Below, one piece after another: positions 9,923 through 21,411 of a stretch of DNA of 64,000 bases. The notes below the pieces were generated by a model. The model saw only the letters and a program-made list of their open reading frames with translations, had not been told where the DNA came from and did no database searches. The position numbers and the translations under genes were made by a program. The stretch lies in assembly GCF_000699445.3 (NCBI RefSeq), contig NC_067200.1:18961003-19025002 (forward strand), in the 5' to 3' direction. Source of the stretch: Schistosoma haematobium (Eukaryota > Platyhelminthes > Trematoda > Strigeidida > Schistosomatidae). Positions within the stretch are counted from its first letter, which is position 1, and each line of letters begins with the position of its first letter.

Positions 9923-10677
9923 TCAGACTAGGTGGCTAGGATAGATAGTCCAAGAAGGATGGATAGTGAGGCCTTCTTTTCTATTGAGAGCGGTAGGATT
10001 AAACATTATATGGAATGCTTCAGCTACTCTCATTTCTTTGTAGTTCGAAAAGCGTTTTGGTAATATTTTGATGTTTTTGATATTGATTTGGTGGTTGTTG
10101 AAAATGTCGTGAACTGCTATTGCTGACATCTCTGAAGTCTATCCAGTTCTACAGGATTATTAGGTGATTACTTTGTGTACCTAAGATGTTCATTAGCTCG
10201 AGTCAAGATTTCACGAAATGACTCTCCAGTATAGAAGCCATCATAATCAACTCATCGTAATTTGAAGACACAGTTCACTGTTGACATAAAGGAGAGTTTT
10301 TCTTGTAAGTAAACGAAAGTATTTCGAAATGTGTTCGTTGTTTTGTAATATACCTTAATTCTGTGTTGTTTTAAGATTTTTTGAAGTTCTTCTGTTGTAC
10401 CATGGCAATATGGTAACACTGCAGTACCAATCCATGTTATTTCATCCGAATTATTATTTATCAGTGAATTGTCTCGTTTTATTTCTTTTGGTTCTCTCCT
10501 CTTCGATTTTCTCAACGTTCTACCACCAGACATTTCACTTTCGATTAATGATACATACTTCTTATATCTGTCAATATCAGTAGCATACACCATACCATTA
10601 GTATTATGAGTGCTGCTACTACTACTGTAATGAACGAGATCACACACGGGGACAATCAAATGTACTTGAATGCACAA
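9923..10677 (-). pseudogene. Penelope-like GIY-YIG endonuclease region
   Basis: From 10677 the frame runs through SLIESEMSGGRTLRKSKRRE and ITWIGTAVLPYCHGTTEELQ to FKLR, where an in-frame stop occurs at 10252. It then continues with DGFYTGESFREILTR (the GIY-YIG core, here GFY-TGE) and ANEHLRYTK. The last part, 9923-10129, holds AIAVHDIFNNHQIN and VAEAFHIMFNPTALNRK, the usual C-terminus with a catalytic Glu in VAEAF. The reverse transcriptase domain is absent. The endonuclease of these elements cuts the target during insertion. Stops and shifts show it is not functional. Confidence 0.65.
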
Positions 10678-10845
10678 TTATAGGATCGCTTAGTAAAATA
10701 TGATAACCATAAAGTAAATATATCATTTGCAAAATGTCAATCAATCATCTCAAACTTCATTATTCCTTCGTTTTCATATCAATCATTCTTTGTTCTCGTT
10801 CTCCTTCTTTAGACATTCTTAACCTTCTATCGTCAGACATTTCAC

Positions 10846-11170
10846 TGAAGATGGCACAGGTATTCAGTGATTGACAACGCTTTAATCAGTAACAACTTCT
10901 AATATAACTCGTACCCACCAAGAGAAATCAAAAGACAGAATCGAGGAGATTGGAAGATATATTTGATGACTATCAATATATCGAGAATCGTCTGATCTAA
11001 TCTGGCTAGCGATTGCAGTAGATGTTAAGCACGGCGTTCCCACTCGTGATCTGGTGCGAATGCATGACCGAGCACCTTCAGCTATGTGAGTCCATTAAAA
11101 CTAATGCGGTCAGCATCCAATGTCGAAAACTTACAGAGCTATTTATTTTGGGGATTTATTTACCGCTACA
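10846..11170 (-). mobile_element. Solo LTR of the CsRn1-type gypsy family
   Basis: A 325-bp minus-strand LTR of the same family as the elements at 21950-27217 and 42332-47594, reading TGTAGCGG to CATCTTCA. It has a 4-bp target duplication, TCAC at 10842-10845 and 11171-11174, inside Penelope-like sequence. It is more diverged than the other LTR copies, hence older; a solo LTR is left after recombination between two LTRs. Confidence 0.85.
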
Positions 11171-11190
11171 TCACTTTTGATTGATGATAC

Positions 11191-11446
11191 ATCCCGAGCT
11201 CCCAAGTTTGGGGTATTTTGAGGAAACTTCTGAAGTCAAATAACTTTCACCAATGTTTGGGGAAATTTGGGGAATTCTGGGGAAAGTTTGGCGAAATCCT
11301 CAAAGTCAAGTGACCTTGACCAAGGTCAAAGGGGAATTTTGGGGAAATATTGGGAAATTTGCCCAGGTCTGAGGAAATGTTGGGGTTTTTGTGCCATTTC
11401 CCCAAAATCCACTATAGCGGCTTCCCCGAAATTGGGAGCTCGGGAT
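11191..11446. mobile_element. Foldback/MITE-like element
   Basis: 256 bp with perfect 15-bp terminal inverted repeats (11191-11205 and 11432-11446, atcccgagctcccaa and its complement). The inside is rich in ttggggaaa/tttccccaa words, so it can fold along much of its length. No coding frame. A shorter relative is at 42188-42326. Confidence 0.8.
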
Positions 11447-11467
11447 ATTACTTATCTGTGTTAACAT

Positions 11468-11898
11468 TGTAGTGACTCACATTTATCACGAGAACACGAC
11501 TGGTTTAATAAAAACAATTATTATTATAACCAACTGTACCAGTGTTTGTTTTAACGTGCTTTTGTTTGACTGTGCTAATGACAGCTATTTTGTGCTTCCA
11601 TTCTTTTACTTACACTTTGATTGTAACTTCGCGCGGATTCGGTTACGTTCTGTAACCAAGGTTGTATCCTGGCACGATCTCGGTATCCTTTCGATGCCAC
11701 GAGATCGCCAGCAAATAAACATCGACTTGGTCCATTAATTGCCTTCTGATATTTGGCTTCTTGGGGATTTTATGGATCTATTTGGTTACGTCCAACCCTC
11801 GCCTTCTGATTTATCTGGCACGTGTTTCTTGGTAGCGGTGTTCACAGTTAATCTCAACTCGACGCCACGCTACAATTGGTAATCCCAATCAGACTACA
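11468..11898 (+). mobile_element. Solo LTR of a second gypsy-like family
   Basis: 431 bp with 5-bp inverted termini TGTAG...CTACA and a 4-bp direct flank ACAT (11464-11467 and 11899-11902). The flanking sequence reads as Penelope-like once the LTR is left out. A poly-purine or internal region is absent, so it is a solo LTR. The coding frame that crosses it has no protein-like features. It may be Boudicca-like; strand is assigned only tentatively. Confidence 0.7.
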
Positions 11899-11920
11899 AC
11901 ATCAATAGCACACATTATAA

Positions 11921-12229
11921 CACGATTTATATGGAATTTAGATATTCAGACTAGTAGAAAATACACCATCATAGATCACTTTATCTAAATAACCGTTTAA
12001 GGTCAAATCAATAAAATATGGACCCAGTTATTATTTATTTAAAGTCAGCGGAAGTCTACGCACATTGACCTTGAAACTATATATTACACGTACATTCTGT
12101 TGATTGGTTAGAAATATGTGTTTTGTTTGTATGTGAACTACATTATTAAAATCTAGCTTAGTTTATACTAATTCATAAAGGAAGTATTAAATTTTTGGCC
12201 GACTTTCAGGAATAACTATAATATTGGAT
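11921..12229. other. Spacer, nothing recognised
   Basis: AT-rich, no gene or repeat recognised. Confidence 0.4.
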
Positions 12230-12430
12230 GTCGGCTCAGTGGTCTAGTTGGTCAAGGTCCTGGGTTCGAATCTCGCCGGGTGCGGGATCGTGGGTGGGCA
12301 CTGCTGAGGAGTCCCATACTAGAACGAAACAGCCGTCCAGTGCTTCCAGTTTTTTCATGGTGGTCTAGCTTCAATTGACTCATGATTTCAATCAGTGAAA
12401 TTTTTAAAATCTCCACAAAACCCCCTTCTG
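12230..12430 (+). repeat. tRNA-headed hammerhead repeat
   Basis: A-box-like GGCTCAGTGGTCTAG at 12234 onward, B-box-like GGTTCGAATCTC, then GCACTGCTGAGGAGTCC and GAACGAAAC with cleavage triplet GTC and closing CAGTGC. Stem II has one mismatch. The tRNA anticodon region is deleted compared with the copy at 52790. Confidence 0.8.
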
Positions 12431-12674
12431 ATATTAGTTGGTATTAGTTAATAAATGAAGTATTAAGTTTTTGGCAAACTTCCAGGAATAACTATAATAT
12501 TTCTAAATGACTAATGGTTAATTTAACAAATCTGATCATAATGACTTCAATTGTTGAAAGTTTAACCAAATTAAAAGATGTTTCTTGATTATTCAAGTAT
12601 TCAAATAATGTACATTTGTCGTATATTAAAACTGGAAGAATTTCTTAGTTTATGATTACATTTACCTGGTACAG

Positions 12675-13120
12675 CTGAGGATTGGAAGAGTCAGCTCTCC
12701 CTCTCGAAATCCTGTCACATAGATATGCATATACAGCCACTGTCCGAGAAGTCCTACTCATTGCTATCTTGAAACGGGGGGTGTTTTTTCACGAAATTGA
12801 GAGGACGAAAGGTGAATGTCCGGTTCTTTAACCGGGCTGTTAGAAAACCCTGATTCCAAACCAGTTGTGAACATGGGCTCCAGTATACTGAAGGAACAAA
12901 TGGCTTATGAACCAATTGCTGAGGATTGGACTGCATCTCATAATGTTGCTCAACTGTCTTGTGGATCAAACCTTTAGTTCGAATGATTCGGGTGTAGCCC
13001 CCTAAGAAAACCACTTGCTTCGGTCTGGGCACCCGGGCAGTCCCACAGTCAACACATAGATCAAATGTATTCGGTGCCCCTTTGTACCAACATTTTTGTG
13101 TTCGAATAAATAAATAAATA
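12675..13120 (+). repeat. Short interspersed repeat, family B
   Basis: Begins with agtcagctctccctc, ends with ggtgcccctttgtaccaa and an (AAAT)n tail at 13104-13119. The last 40 bases match the 3' end of the LINE at 14131-15170 closely. The 92-codon minus-strand frame inside is not kept in other copies. Confidence 0.75.
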
Positions 13121-13239
13121 GGACTGTTAGTTTTCGATTAGTCATAAATTTCAGTTACAGGATCCTTTGACCATACATTCTTATTTCATATGTGTTCTGT
13201 ACTTTGTCATATAGACCACTAGGTTCTACGAAAGTATTC

Positions 13240-13630
13240 GTTTATCCACGATCCCGCCTCGCCAGATTCGAACCCAGGACCTATCGGTCTCGCGCTTAAC
13301 TGCTAGACCACGGAGCCGGTCGGCATCCAACGATATTGATGTCTAAATTCAACTTATCCACGAAATTGAGCGACACATCCACCAATATCATCAGTGAGTT
13401 ACTATCTCACAACAGACCAGGTTAAACTCCACTGGTCACTGCATCTTACTAGAACTTCAAGAAATATCTCTTGAAGCCAGTCACTAGTGAGCATATGTTG
13501 ATTAATATCAGAAGGGGTTTTCGTAGTTATTATAGTAATTTTAATAGTTGAGATCATGATTCATTTGAGGCCAGACCACCATTGAAAACCTGGAAGCACT
13601 GGACAGCCGTTTTGTCCTATTGTGGGATAA
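13240..13630 (-). repeat. tRNA-headed hammerhead repeat, head plus second tail
   Basis: Minus strand: tRNA-like head at 13240-13330, upstream block to about 13500, then another tail and half a ribozyme core (13500-13630) that stops inside stem II at tattgtggga. The order head-block-tail is the same as in 652-1236. Confidence 0.75.
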
Positions 13631-14130
13631 ATATTCCTTTAAAACTAGTTTTAATTGAAATTTATCACAAGTTATATGAGAAATTTTAAACATATCAGTT
13701 AATTAGCATTCTAGGAAGTGAATGACCTACAAGTATTTCACTAAAAACGCACGATTTTGGTGGAGTTTTGTTGTTTAAGCTGGATGCTTTGGTCGTGTAG
13801 CTTTCATTGTTCTTCTAAATGACATCATCAGCACGACCATCCAGCTCAGGCAATAAAACTTAATCAAAATCATTCACATAAGCTACAAATCTACCATCTC
13901 AAAAGTACAATTCATAAATTGATAAATATAAAAATCAGTTATTACAAATTTTTATTAACAATACTAACGCATATTGATGAGAACATGAAAAATCCAAGTC
14001 ATTAACACGTTGTTCATGTAGCACTGTAATGAATGAAGGCTCAGATAATGTAAACCAATTTATTGTATTAAGTAAGATCACACACCACTTATAAAATATG
14101 GGTGGATCTATCACCGGGAGAAAGACTTCT
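13631..14130. other. Spacer with an inverted repeat and possible decayed ribozyme
   Basis: At 13779-13847 the minus strand reads GGTCGTG, CTGATGA, a weak stem II, GAAA, GCTA, CACGACC. The first and last words pair over 7 bp. This is the layout of a hammerhead with a minimal stem III, but two extra bases precede GAAA. The rest shows nothing. Confidence 0.4.
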
Positions 14131-15170
14131 CGACATTTAGTATACGGATGATATTGTCTTACTGTGCGATAATCCCCAAGATATGCAATCCGCAATCAGT
14201 GTCCGTAGGTATGGTATGTGCTTCGCACCTTCTAAGAGCATAGCACTTTTACAAGACTGGCAGGACCCTGATCCTGTACTCACCCTGAGTAGTGAGCAGA
14301 TAGAAGTAGTCGAGAAGTTCGTGTATCTGGGTAGCTGCATAAGAGCTGGTGGGGGTGTGAGTGATGAGATCGATTCATGTATAGTGAAAGACAGAGCGGC
14401 CTATGCCAATCTGGGCCATCTTTGGCGCCTTCGTGATGTCAGTCTGGCTGTAAAAGGTCGGATCTACAACGCGTCCGTGAGAGCAGTTTTGCTCTATGCT
14501 TGTGAAACCTGGCCTCTCCGAGTTGAGGACGTTAGACGACTCTGTGTTTGATCATCGTTGTCTCCGAAGGATTGCTGACATCCAGTGGCACCACCATGTT
14601 GGTAATGCAGAGGTTCGGCATCGTGTTTTCGGGCACAAAGACGATAATGCAATTGGTGTCACCATCTTGAAACACTGACTTCGGTGGCTTGGACATGTTC
14701 TACGAATGTCGTCCCAGAGAATTCCTCGTCGTGCATTACTTGCCGACTCTGGGACTGGTTGGAAAATGCGGAGATGTGGTCAGTATATGATATGGTTTCG
14801 TGGCATGAAAGAAAGCTGTAAAGGACTGGCTTGTGTTGGTCCTTCACGACTCCCTGACTGGGGTCCGAGAGATGGTGCAACACAGTGGCTAAAGACGTTA
14901 TCAGATATGGCTTAGAATAGAAGCCAGTGGCGATCCTGCTGTAACCTCCTCTTACTTTCTTCATAAGAAGTGGTTGTAAGTTCCTTAACTGAAAGATTTC
15001 TTCTGGTTGTACCTTTCCATTTCCCCCATTATTATTATTACACTACCTTACACTAATTTGTGGTCGTTATTGTTCTTTTTACACGCACCTTACATTTTTT
15101 TCTCTTTCTATCCTCATTATTACGTATCTGGTGACCCCTTGTACCAATATTTGTGTTCAAACAAATAAGA
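14131..15170 (+). mobile_element. LINE 3' half (RTE-related) with 3' UTR
   Basis: 5'-truncated non-LTR element. The coding remnant starts just before the RT catalytic box (YTDDIVLL at about 14142) and runs with frameshifts to about 14960, followed by a 3' UTR ending ttgtaccaatatttgtgtt and a short aaataag tail at about 15135-15170. Its last 40 bases reappear at the end of the family B short repeats. Confidence 0.8.
14142..14962 (+). pseudogene. LINE reverse transcriptase C-terminal remnant
   Basis: Frame 1 (to 14551) gives YTDDIVLLCDNPQDMQSAIS (second half of the YxDD box), FVYLGSCIRAGGGVSDEI and AVLLYACETWPLR. A slip near 14540 moves to SVFDHRCLRRIADIQWHHHV, and a stop near 14679 separates it from LRWLGHVLRMSSQRIPRRAL and GWGPRDGATQWL-like sequence (here DWGPRDGATQWL). 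A further stop (TAG) follows at 14913. Such C-terminal blocks after RT are found in RTE-related LINEs. At least three lesions make it non-functional. Confidence 0.75.
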
Positions 15171-17362
15171 TCTCGAGCTAAGGCTTAACATTGTAATATT
15201 GACTTTGTTAACAAACTACGATGAATCTACCGACCAACTCGTGTCACTGAGCCTCTGACTGATTAGCAAGATCTGTAGTGATATTTGGTAGAAATTCTCG
15301 ATTGTTTCAGATACGATTTATTTATAATACTGTGAATGGTATCTTCTTCATGGATATATTCCTTACTACCAGTTTATATATATAGTGGCTGAACATCATT
15401 GACAACGTCCAAACCCTACATACTTAGTAACACGAAGGCATGTACAGCAATTAGTTTGGACTATTTAAATAGGCCCAGCACAATGAAGGAATAATACGGT
15501 TGTTTGTTCTTACCAAAAAATAAGCTGGATAGCAGATATCACATTAGGATCACTTTAAAACCGAAACAACACTAAAATTACGTTGCTATCGTAGGAAAAC
15601 TGCACGTTCACCAACATAGACCGAAATTCTTTGTAACTGGGGTAGGGATCTTGGTATTACTGCATTAATAATTTAAACTCCATAAATTCCTATAAAGAAA
15701 AAAAAGCGCACCTAGGTTCATTCATTTCCCAGATTCCCATCAGCGACTCACAATCTTAACCAATAGTACTGACTGGTTGGAAAAGGGACAACATATACTC
15801 CAAATCATATTACCAGGGATTTTTTAAATCGTGACTGAGTCAGATTAAAGGGTAATAAATATTACAAGGGTGGGAAACAAACATATTTATGAAACACCGA
15901 CTTCGCTTGGGTCTTTTGATGAGCATGCCTTCAAGGAAATGCAATGACGGTCATTTGGAGATGTCAATGAGAAGGAACTTGACTGTCGAGAGCCTATTTG
16001 AATTTCCTGAGGACGGATAGCAGTTGTGTATATGCAAGAGACGGAACCAGACCTGTATTCGGACGAAATTGCTCCCAAGGCTGGAGTACCTTGTTGAACC
16101 TCCAAAACATTCTACGTTGCATTTGAGCTGTTTACTTCGCCCTGCGTTTATGTTCTAAATTAATTGCAGTGGCGTAATACATCGTATTGACCCTCCATTT
16201 TCTGAAGTCATGAGTTTACACTCCCTTTCGCTCCATTTACAAGAATGATTATACATTAATTTCACAATTAACACTATAAATGATACTTCGGATTCCTGTG
16301 CATCTATCACCTCTAATTATACCGTGTCATCTGAAACCTTGAACAATAAGTTTCTACGGATCTGATGTTAACCGTAAACATCCCGAACAGTATTCATCTT
16401 ATTCTTCGCACAAAGATACTAACTAATATCACTCAATACCTAGAAGCCTGTATTTTGAACTTAGCCTCAGTGGGCGTGAGATCCTGGCATATGTCATCAG
16501 TGAGATACATCAAGTTACTTGATGCCTTGGTCTTTGGAAGCTGATACTAAAAAGCAAACCTACCAAATACTTCTACGGAAAGCATCCATCTAATATATGA
16601 ACAACTTATGCGCAAAAATTCATTATCTTCAAACCTAACAGCATGTACAAATACTTACGAGTCACAGTGCTATCAAATGTCTTTAGTTTTAAATATTACG
16701 ATGCACATCACTCATTTTATGTGCGACTGAGCAATATCAACCTGAGTGGAACACAAATTAATTCAATTAAGGATTCTGTTGTCCCACCAATGATACAAGG
16801 AAAGGAACATAAACAAATTCTAACCGTCTAGGAAATTGGAAACTACTCAAAAATATTGGTTGAATGACCAATGAAGCGAGTATTCTTTTAAAAGAGATAT
16901 CAATTTACTGATTTTAGAGGAATGAGTATTAGCACCTATAATAAAAGACTTTACAATCCATCTGAAATGTCAATCCCGACGAATACACCTTAATTATGCT
17001 ATTTAGTAAAAGCTAATGTAGCATTTGCAATATCTAAAGATTAAATGTAGCATAAATCCTTCCATGTTTACTATACAAGTTGAATTTACAAATAAATACA
17101 ACAAGTTTAATTTAGCAGAATTCAAAAATGCTTAAAAAGAAAAACAATTAAGATGGTACAAAAAAAAACTTGGGGAACATTTTCACAGAAATGCACTGTC
17201 AAAGGGCACTTCATGAACGAATATGTGCCTACAAACAACTAGGTAATGGACAAATGAAACTAAAGCTCATTGCTTTTTGAACATACATGAAAAAAAAAAA
17301 CAGATCTTTAGAGCAAAGGGATATGAGGACAAAAGCAAAATAAAGCCATTTGAGAAGCAGCT
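15171..17362. other. Intergenic region and PDI 3' UTR
   Basis: No convincing gene. The last ~250 bp (17100-17362) should be the 3' UTR of the PDI gene; an ATTAAA-type poly(A) signal reads on the minus strand at 17106-17111 (candidate only). A 72-codon minus-strand frame at 15887-16105 has no recognisable motif. Confidence 0.5.
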
Positions 17363-20300
17363 TCAGAGTTCATCCTTTATTTGATCTTCTTGTTTAGTTG
17401 CTTCACTGGATTTACCACCAGACTCTACGAACTTTTTCAGGGCTTCAAAAGATCTATCACCTGTGTAATCGATAACCTATAAATTTCAAAATGAGAAGTA
17501 ATTTTTAGTTCGTTCGAGCTATGAAAACATAAAAGTTAATTAAGTATTTATAAGTTTTGAAAAACTAGGTTTCCCCGTGATAAGGTGACTTAGTGGTAAT
17601 CTATGAAGTAACTGGCTATCGGATACAGATTTGAGCGTCATGATTCTTGAAACAAAAATCCATAGTTCGATAACATTAACATTTTGAAATGAAGATTCGA
17701 AGTCCAGGTGGCTCCTTTTGATGCTAGTGAATTTTCCGAGCTAGATAGTTGAATTGAGGACCTCTCATCATCGTTCTGGACAGTATCGAAGATTCATTTA
17801 TGCAGAGGAGTGTTTCAGTATATCCACTGAACACAACGAAGAAATGTTTTGAGGAAAAAACTAATCGAAATCTTAAAACTACCAACTGAAAAAAACAGAA
17901 TGCAAGTATGTAGTGAATACATCAGAACTATTATCCAGAATAGAACAAGATATTTGCCAGAAATGATCACAGTGCAACACGATACCTCAGGTAACAGAAC
18001 TGTTTGCAGCTTTCGATTCATCACCTATGACATTAAGGCTTAACGAAGAAATGCAATGGAAAAAAGTCATTCGACACTGGCCTTGAAAATGATATTTTGT
18101 TGAATGATTATTAAGGTCAATATTTACGTACCTCATCCGAGTTCTTGGGGTAAAACTTCAGAGTTGGAAAACTGGTAACTTTAAGATCTTCAACTTCATT
18201 AACTGTAGCATCCATTTTTGCGATCACCGTATCTGAGTTTTTGAAAGTCTCACCCAATTCATCCCAAACCGGAGCAAGAGCCTTGCAATGGCCACACCAA
18301 GGAGCATCTAAAAGTTTCCAAAGTTATTAAAAAATCCTTTTAGTCGTTAAACAGATGTTTTATACACTGCTAAAGTATAATATTTTAAAGACATGCGCTA
18401 TTTTCTTACATATTATTTCAGTTTATTTACTTCGACCGGAAAACACGTAAAATTGAAAGATATAGTGAAAGACAAGAAACCTAAAGATGTGACTCGAGTT
18501 CAATGAATGGTATTTATTGGGTTTTTAACACAAAGGTTGACACCGAAGCACGTGAAGTTATTTCAAGAACTTATAATCAAGTAAATTGAAAAAATACATC
18601 ATTTAGTAAATGTCAAGATTTTAAACAAAATAGTGATTAAACTGGTGAATGAGTTCACAACATATCTACTGAAATGAAGTACTTACACAGTTTGACGAAC
18701 ACGTCTTTTGATTTATCTTTAACTACATCGTTATAATTTTTCCCAACAAGAACTTTAACAGCACCTGTTTGGTCTGATGGTATTTCTTCACTCATAAGGA
18801 AAGGCTTGACTTTCCCATCGATTGTTCTTTGAACGAAATCAGACATTGCGGAAACAGAGTAATCGTTAGTATCTGGTTTATACTTAGTTGTTTCTTCACC
18901 AAGTTCGATAATTCGGTAAGTTGGGACATCATTTTTCGAAAGCCCGAAAAATTCCAACACACGTAAGTTGTTTTCGACATCAACGTCGACGTATACCACA
19001 TGGAGCTAGAAAGTAAAAAGAAAAACAATACACGTTCATATTTAAGAATTCTTGGATGCTTTTAAAAGGGGACTATGTAAACTTCATTAGCTATAGGAGG
19101 GACAGAGACGTAATAACTTCTCATTACTGAACGGGCTGATCCTAAAGCACGAGTGTAGTGACAAAAAGAAGCGTGAAGACAAAATATAATTATACTTTGT
19201 GGTCGGTTCAAATAAAGAATCTGAATTTAAAAAATATGAGAAAAACGTATGCATTGACACACTAACCATTAAAAAGCATTTTTTTGTAGTACTGGTAATT
19301 GAATACTCATCATCTACCCTTAGACTCCACTGAAGGGCACTTCGTGATAACGAATAATTAGCTTATTTCTGACTGGTACATATCATTGAATGACGAATCT
19401 GCAAGTGCCATGCCTTACTTGTAGTTAAGTTGAACAGTCCATGTTTCTTCGTAGTGAATTTTGCATTCCTGAAAAAATGTCACTCCCCAGATAATCGGTA
19501 TCAATAATTTCCTAAAAGCAGTCAGGAGCCTGTCTTCCTAGCAACCTTTGAACATTTCAGGAAATAAGTTCTTGATCATGCAATGTCTTGAAAAATGAGT
19601 TGTCTTTATCAAACTTGTTGGTAGACCATCATATGATAGATAATCACATATACTAGAAAAGTTTAGCCTGGGTATATTTGTTTACTGCTGAATCACCCGA
19701 CAGTACTCTATATACACTAAGCAAGATTACTAGTGTGAAATGCGTTAACAATGTCAAAATGTATTAAGACTGTGAATAATGCCATCACTAATTATATTAA
19801 GACACTCGTGATAAAGTAACTAAATAGAATGTATGGTCTGGACCATCCTGAAATTAAGAACACTTATGATTTGAAGACTATCCCAGAGCATAAAACTTTA
19901 TTAAGGTTTCGGAAATATGTACTATTTATGATTCTGTACATACGACGATAAATTGCATGGGAGACGTGGATGATCATAACTTTATTACTGCTAAAATTAA
20001 TGGGGTTATAACTACCGCCAGAACTAAGTAAGTAATGACAGACTGAGAATCACTAATTAAATATTAATTTGTGCGAAATGTTTACCTAATTTAGAAGCGC
20101 CTTTCCCTATATGCACCTGCTTAAGTAAGAAGATTTTCAAATTAATGTGATTCGACACTGCAATTTAGAGACATTATTAGGTATCACGGGTCGGTGTTGC
20201 TGGGTTGGAACATTAAAACACTAGATAACAAAAGCCTTTACGCCTCAAAGTTTGACATTGCGTCTAGATGAAGGAAACACTTGATAAGGAATACATTTCC

Positions 20301-21319
20301 TAATACAACGAAAGGTTATGTAAAACATTATCAGCATGGCTATGAAGGATTCACCAGATGATCCCTACAAATAATTACCTTGCCTTTGAATTGTCTTGCA
20401 ACTTCCGTCAGCTTACCAACGAGATCCGAGTGGTCTGTTGATTTTGAGAGAAAGAAGACGATGTGTTTTTGAATTGGACTTCCAAATACAATTCCAGCGG
20501 TCTTCTGAGAGAATTCTGACACAAGAGGGACACTTTCCACCTGTACGAAATGCTTTAAATTTCCCAGTGTTTCTCCCGTATATTCAACACGATTGTCGTC
20601 GAACTGTAAATGACAAGCAGTTAAATATGAACTTACATTTTTAAACAAAACAATTTTTGGTGTCTGGGTGATACCATACTCAGTCAAAATATCACTGGAG
20701 TTAGCTATTGCAAAATCAGCATCATCTAACTCGTCGGCCACTTTTTCGAAATCTGCCAAATCCAAGGAGTCCGTATCCTGAAAAGTAAGCTCAACAACCG
20801 TTTAATTACCTTGATAAAACCCAATATTGCAATGGTAGCCTTGTCGATAAATTGCTTACAACTATCTAATGACTCAATATACTCCACGGGAGGTTTGGAT
20901 TTTCTCAAGCACCAGTTTACAATTGCGTCAGAGTCTCTTTCGCCTCCAAAGTCAATGGGTTGTTCGTTTCGGAAGAACTTTAAAGTCGGATATCCCTTGA
21001 CAGCATGTTTGAACGCAAGTTCGTCTTCGACAGTAGCATCCACTTTAGCAAGTTTGACTAGTGAACCTTTGTCCTTTAACTTTTTGGCTGCTGCACTGTA
21101 CTCTGGGGCAAGAGCCTTACAGTGACCACACCAAGGAGCATCTAAATAAATCAATCAAATGAAGTGTACCAACTCACAGAACTCAACCAAAACAAACTTA
21201 TTGTTCTTGATGACATCATCAAAGTTCTTTTTATTTAATACAAGCACATCATCTTCTTCAGTGACTTCTGACGCAGCCAAAACAAGGGAAACAACAACGA
21301 TGGCAACGGATAACTTCAT
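17363..21319 (-). CDS. PDI: Protein disulfide isomerase, ER, seven exons
   Basis: Spliced from 21178-21319, 20810-21141, 20637-20777, 20379-20603, 18687-19005, 18132-18307 and 17363-17476, all with GT-AG ends, giving 482 residues. Residues 1-18 are a hydrophobic signal peptide. Thioredoxin-like domain a has WCGHC at 51-55; b and b' follow; domain a' has WCGHC at 390-394. An acidic-basic tail ends in KDEL at 479-482, the ER retention signal. PDIs form, break and reshuffle disulfides in the ER lumen. Length and a-b-b'-a' order fit classic PDI. Introns are 36, 32, 33, 1373, 379 and 655 nt, small first and large later. The start at 21319 gives the signal peptide at once; an in-frame ATG at 21340 adds seven residues. 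All key residues are present, so it should be functional. Confidence 0.97.
17477..18131 (-). other. PDI intron 6
   Basis: 655-nt intron, donor gtacgt at 18126-18131, acceptor tatag at 17477-17481. Short open frames inside it are chance. Confidence 0.9.
18308..18686 (-). other. PDI intron 5
   Basis: 379-nt intron splitting the Tyr codon just before the second CGHC motif after its first base (phase 1). The first CGHC is preceded by an intron at the same codon position. Confidence 0.9.
19006..20378 (-). other. PDI intron 4
   Basis: 1373-nt intron, donor gtaatt at 20373-20378, acceptor tctag at 19006-19010. No repeat or gene recognised inside. Confidence 0.9.
21142..21177 (-). other. PDI micro-intron 1 (36 nt)
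   Basis: gtgagt...tttag; splits the Tyr codon before the first CGHC in phase 1. Introns 2 (20778-20809, 32 nt) and 3 (20604-20636, 33 nt) are of the same tiny class. Confidence 0.93.
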
Positions 21320-21411
21320 AGTTGTACGTAGCAATGACACGTTTGCTTACCTGGCTATTTCAACAAACACAACATATAAGCTTTGTACAATCCTCAATTT
21401 CCAAGATTTTG

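Larger units (their letters stand above)
9664..11920 (-). mobile_element. Penelope-like element, two tandem fragments
   Basis: Fragment 1 (about 9664-10700) carries GIY-YIG endonuclease coding sequence and a downstream hammerhead-like motif. Fragment 2 (about 10705-11920) repeats the upstream part of the coding region in the same orientation and is broken by two solo LTRs and a foldback element. Tandem partial copies are a known habit of Penelope-like elements; schistosomes carry Cercyon/Perere-10 types. Both fragments are incomplete. Confidence 0.65.

Noticed and set aside
11472..11738. 88-codon plus-strand open frame
   Set aside because: Falls within a solo LTR with clear ends; no protein-like motif.
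12754..13032. 92-codon minus-strand open frame
   Set aside because: Lies inside a family B repeat; other copies of the repeat do not keep it open.
15887..16105. 72-codon minus-strand frame downstream of PDI
   Set aside because: No motif, no start context, no splice partners; could be part of an unrecognised repeat.
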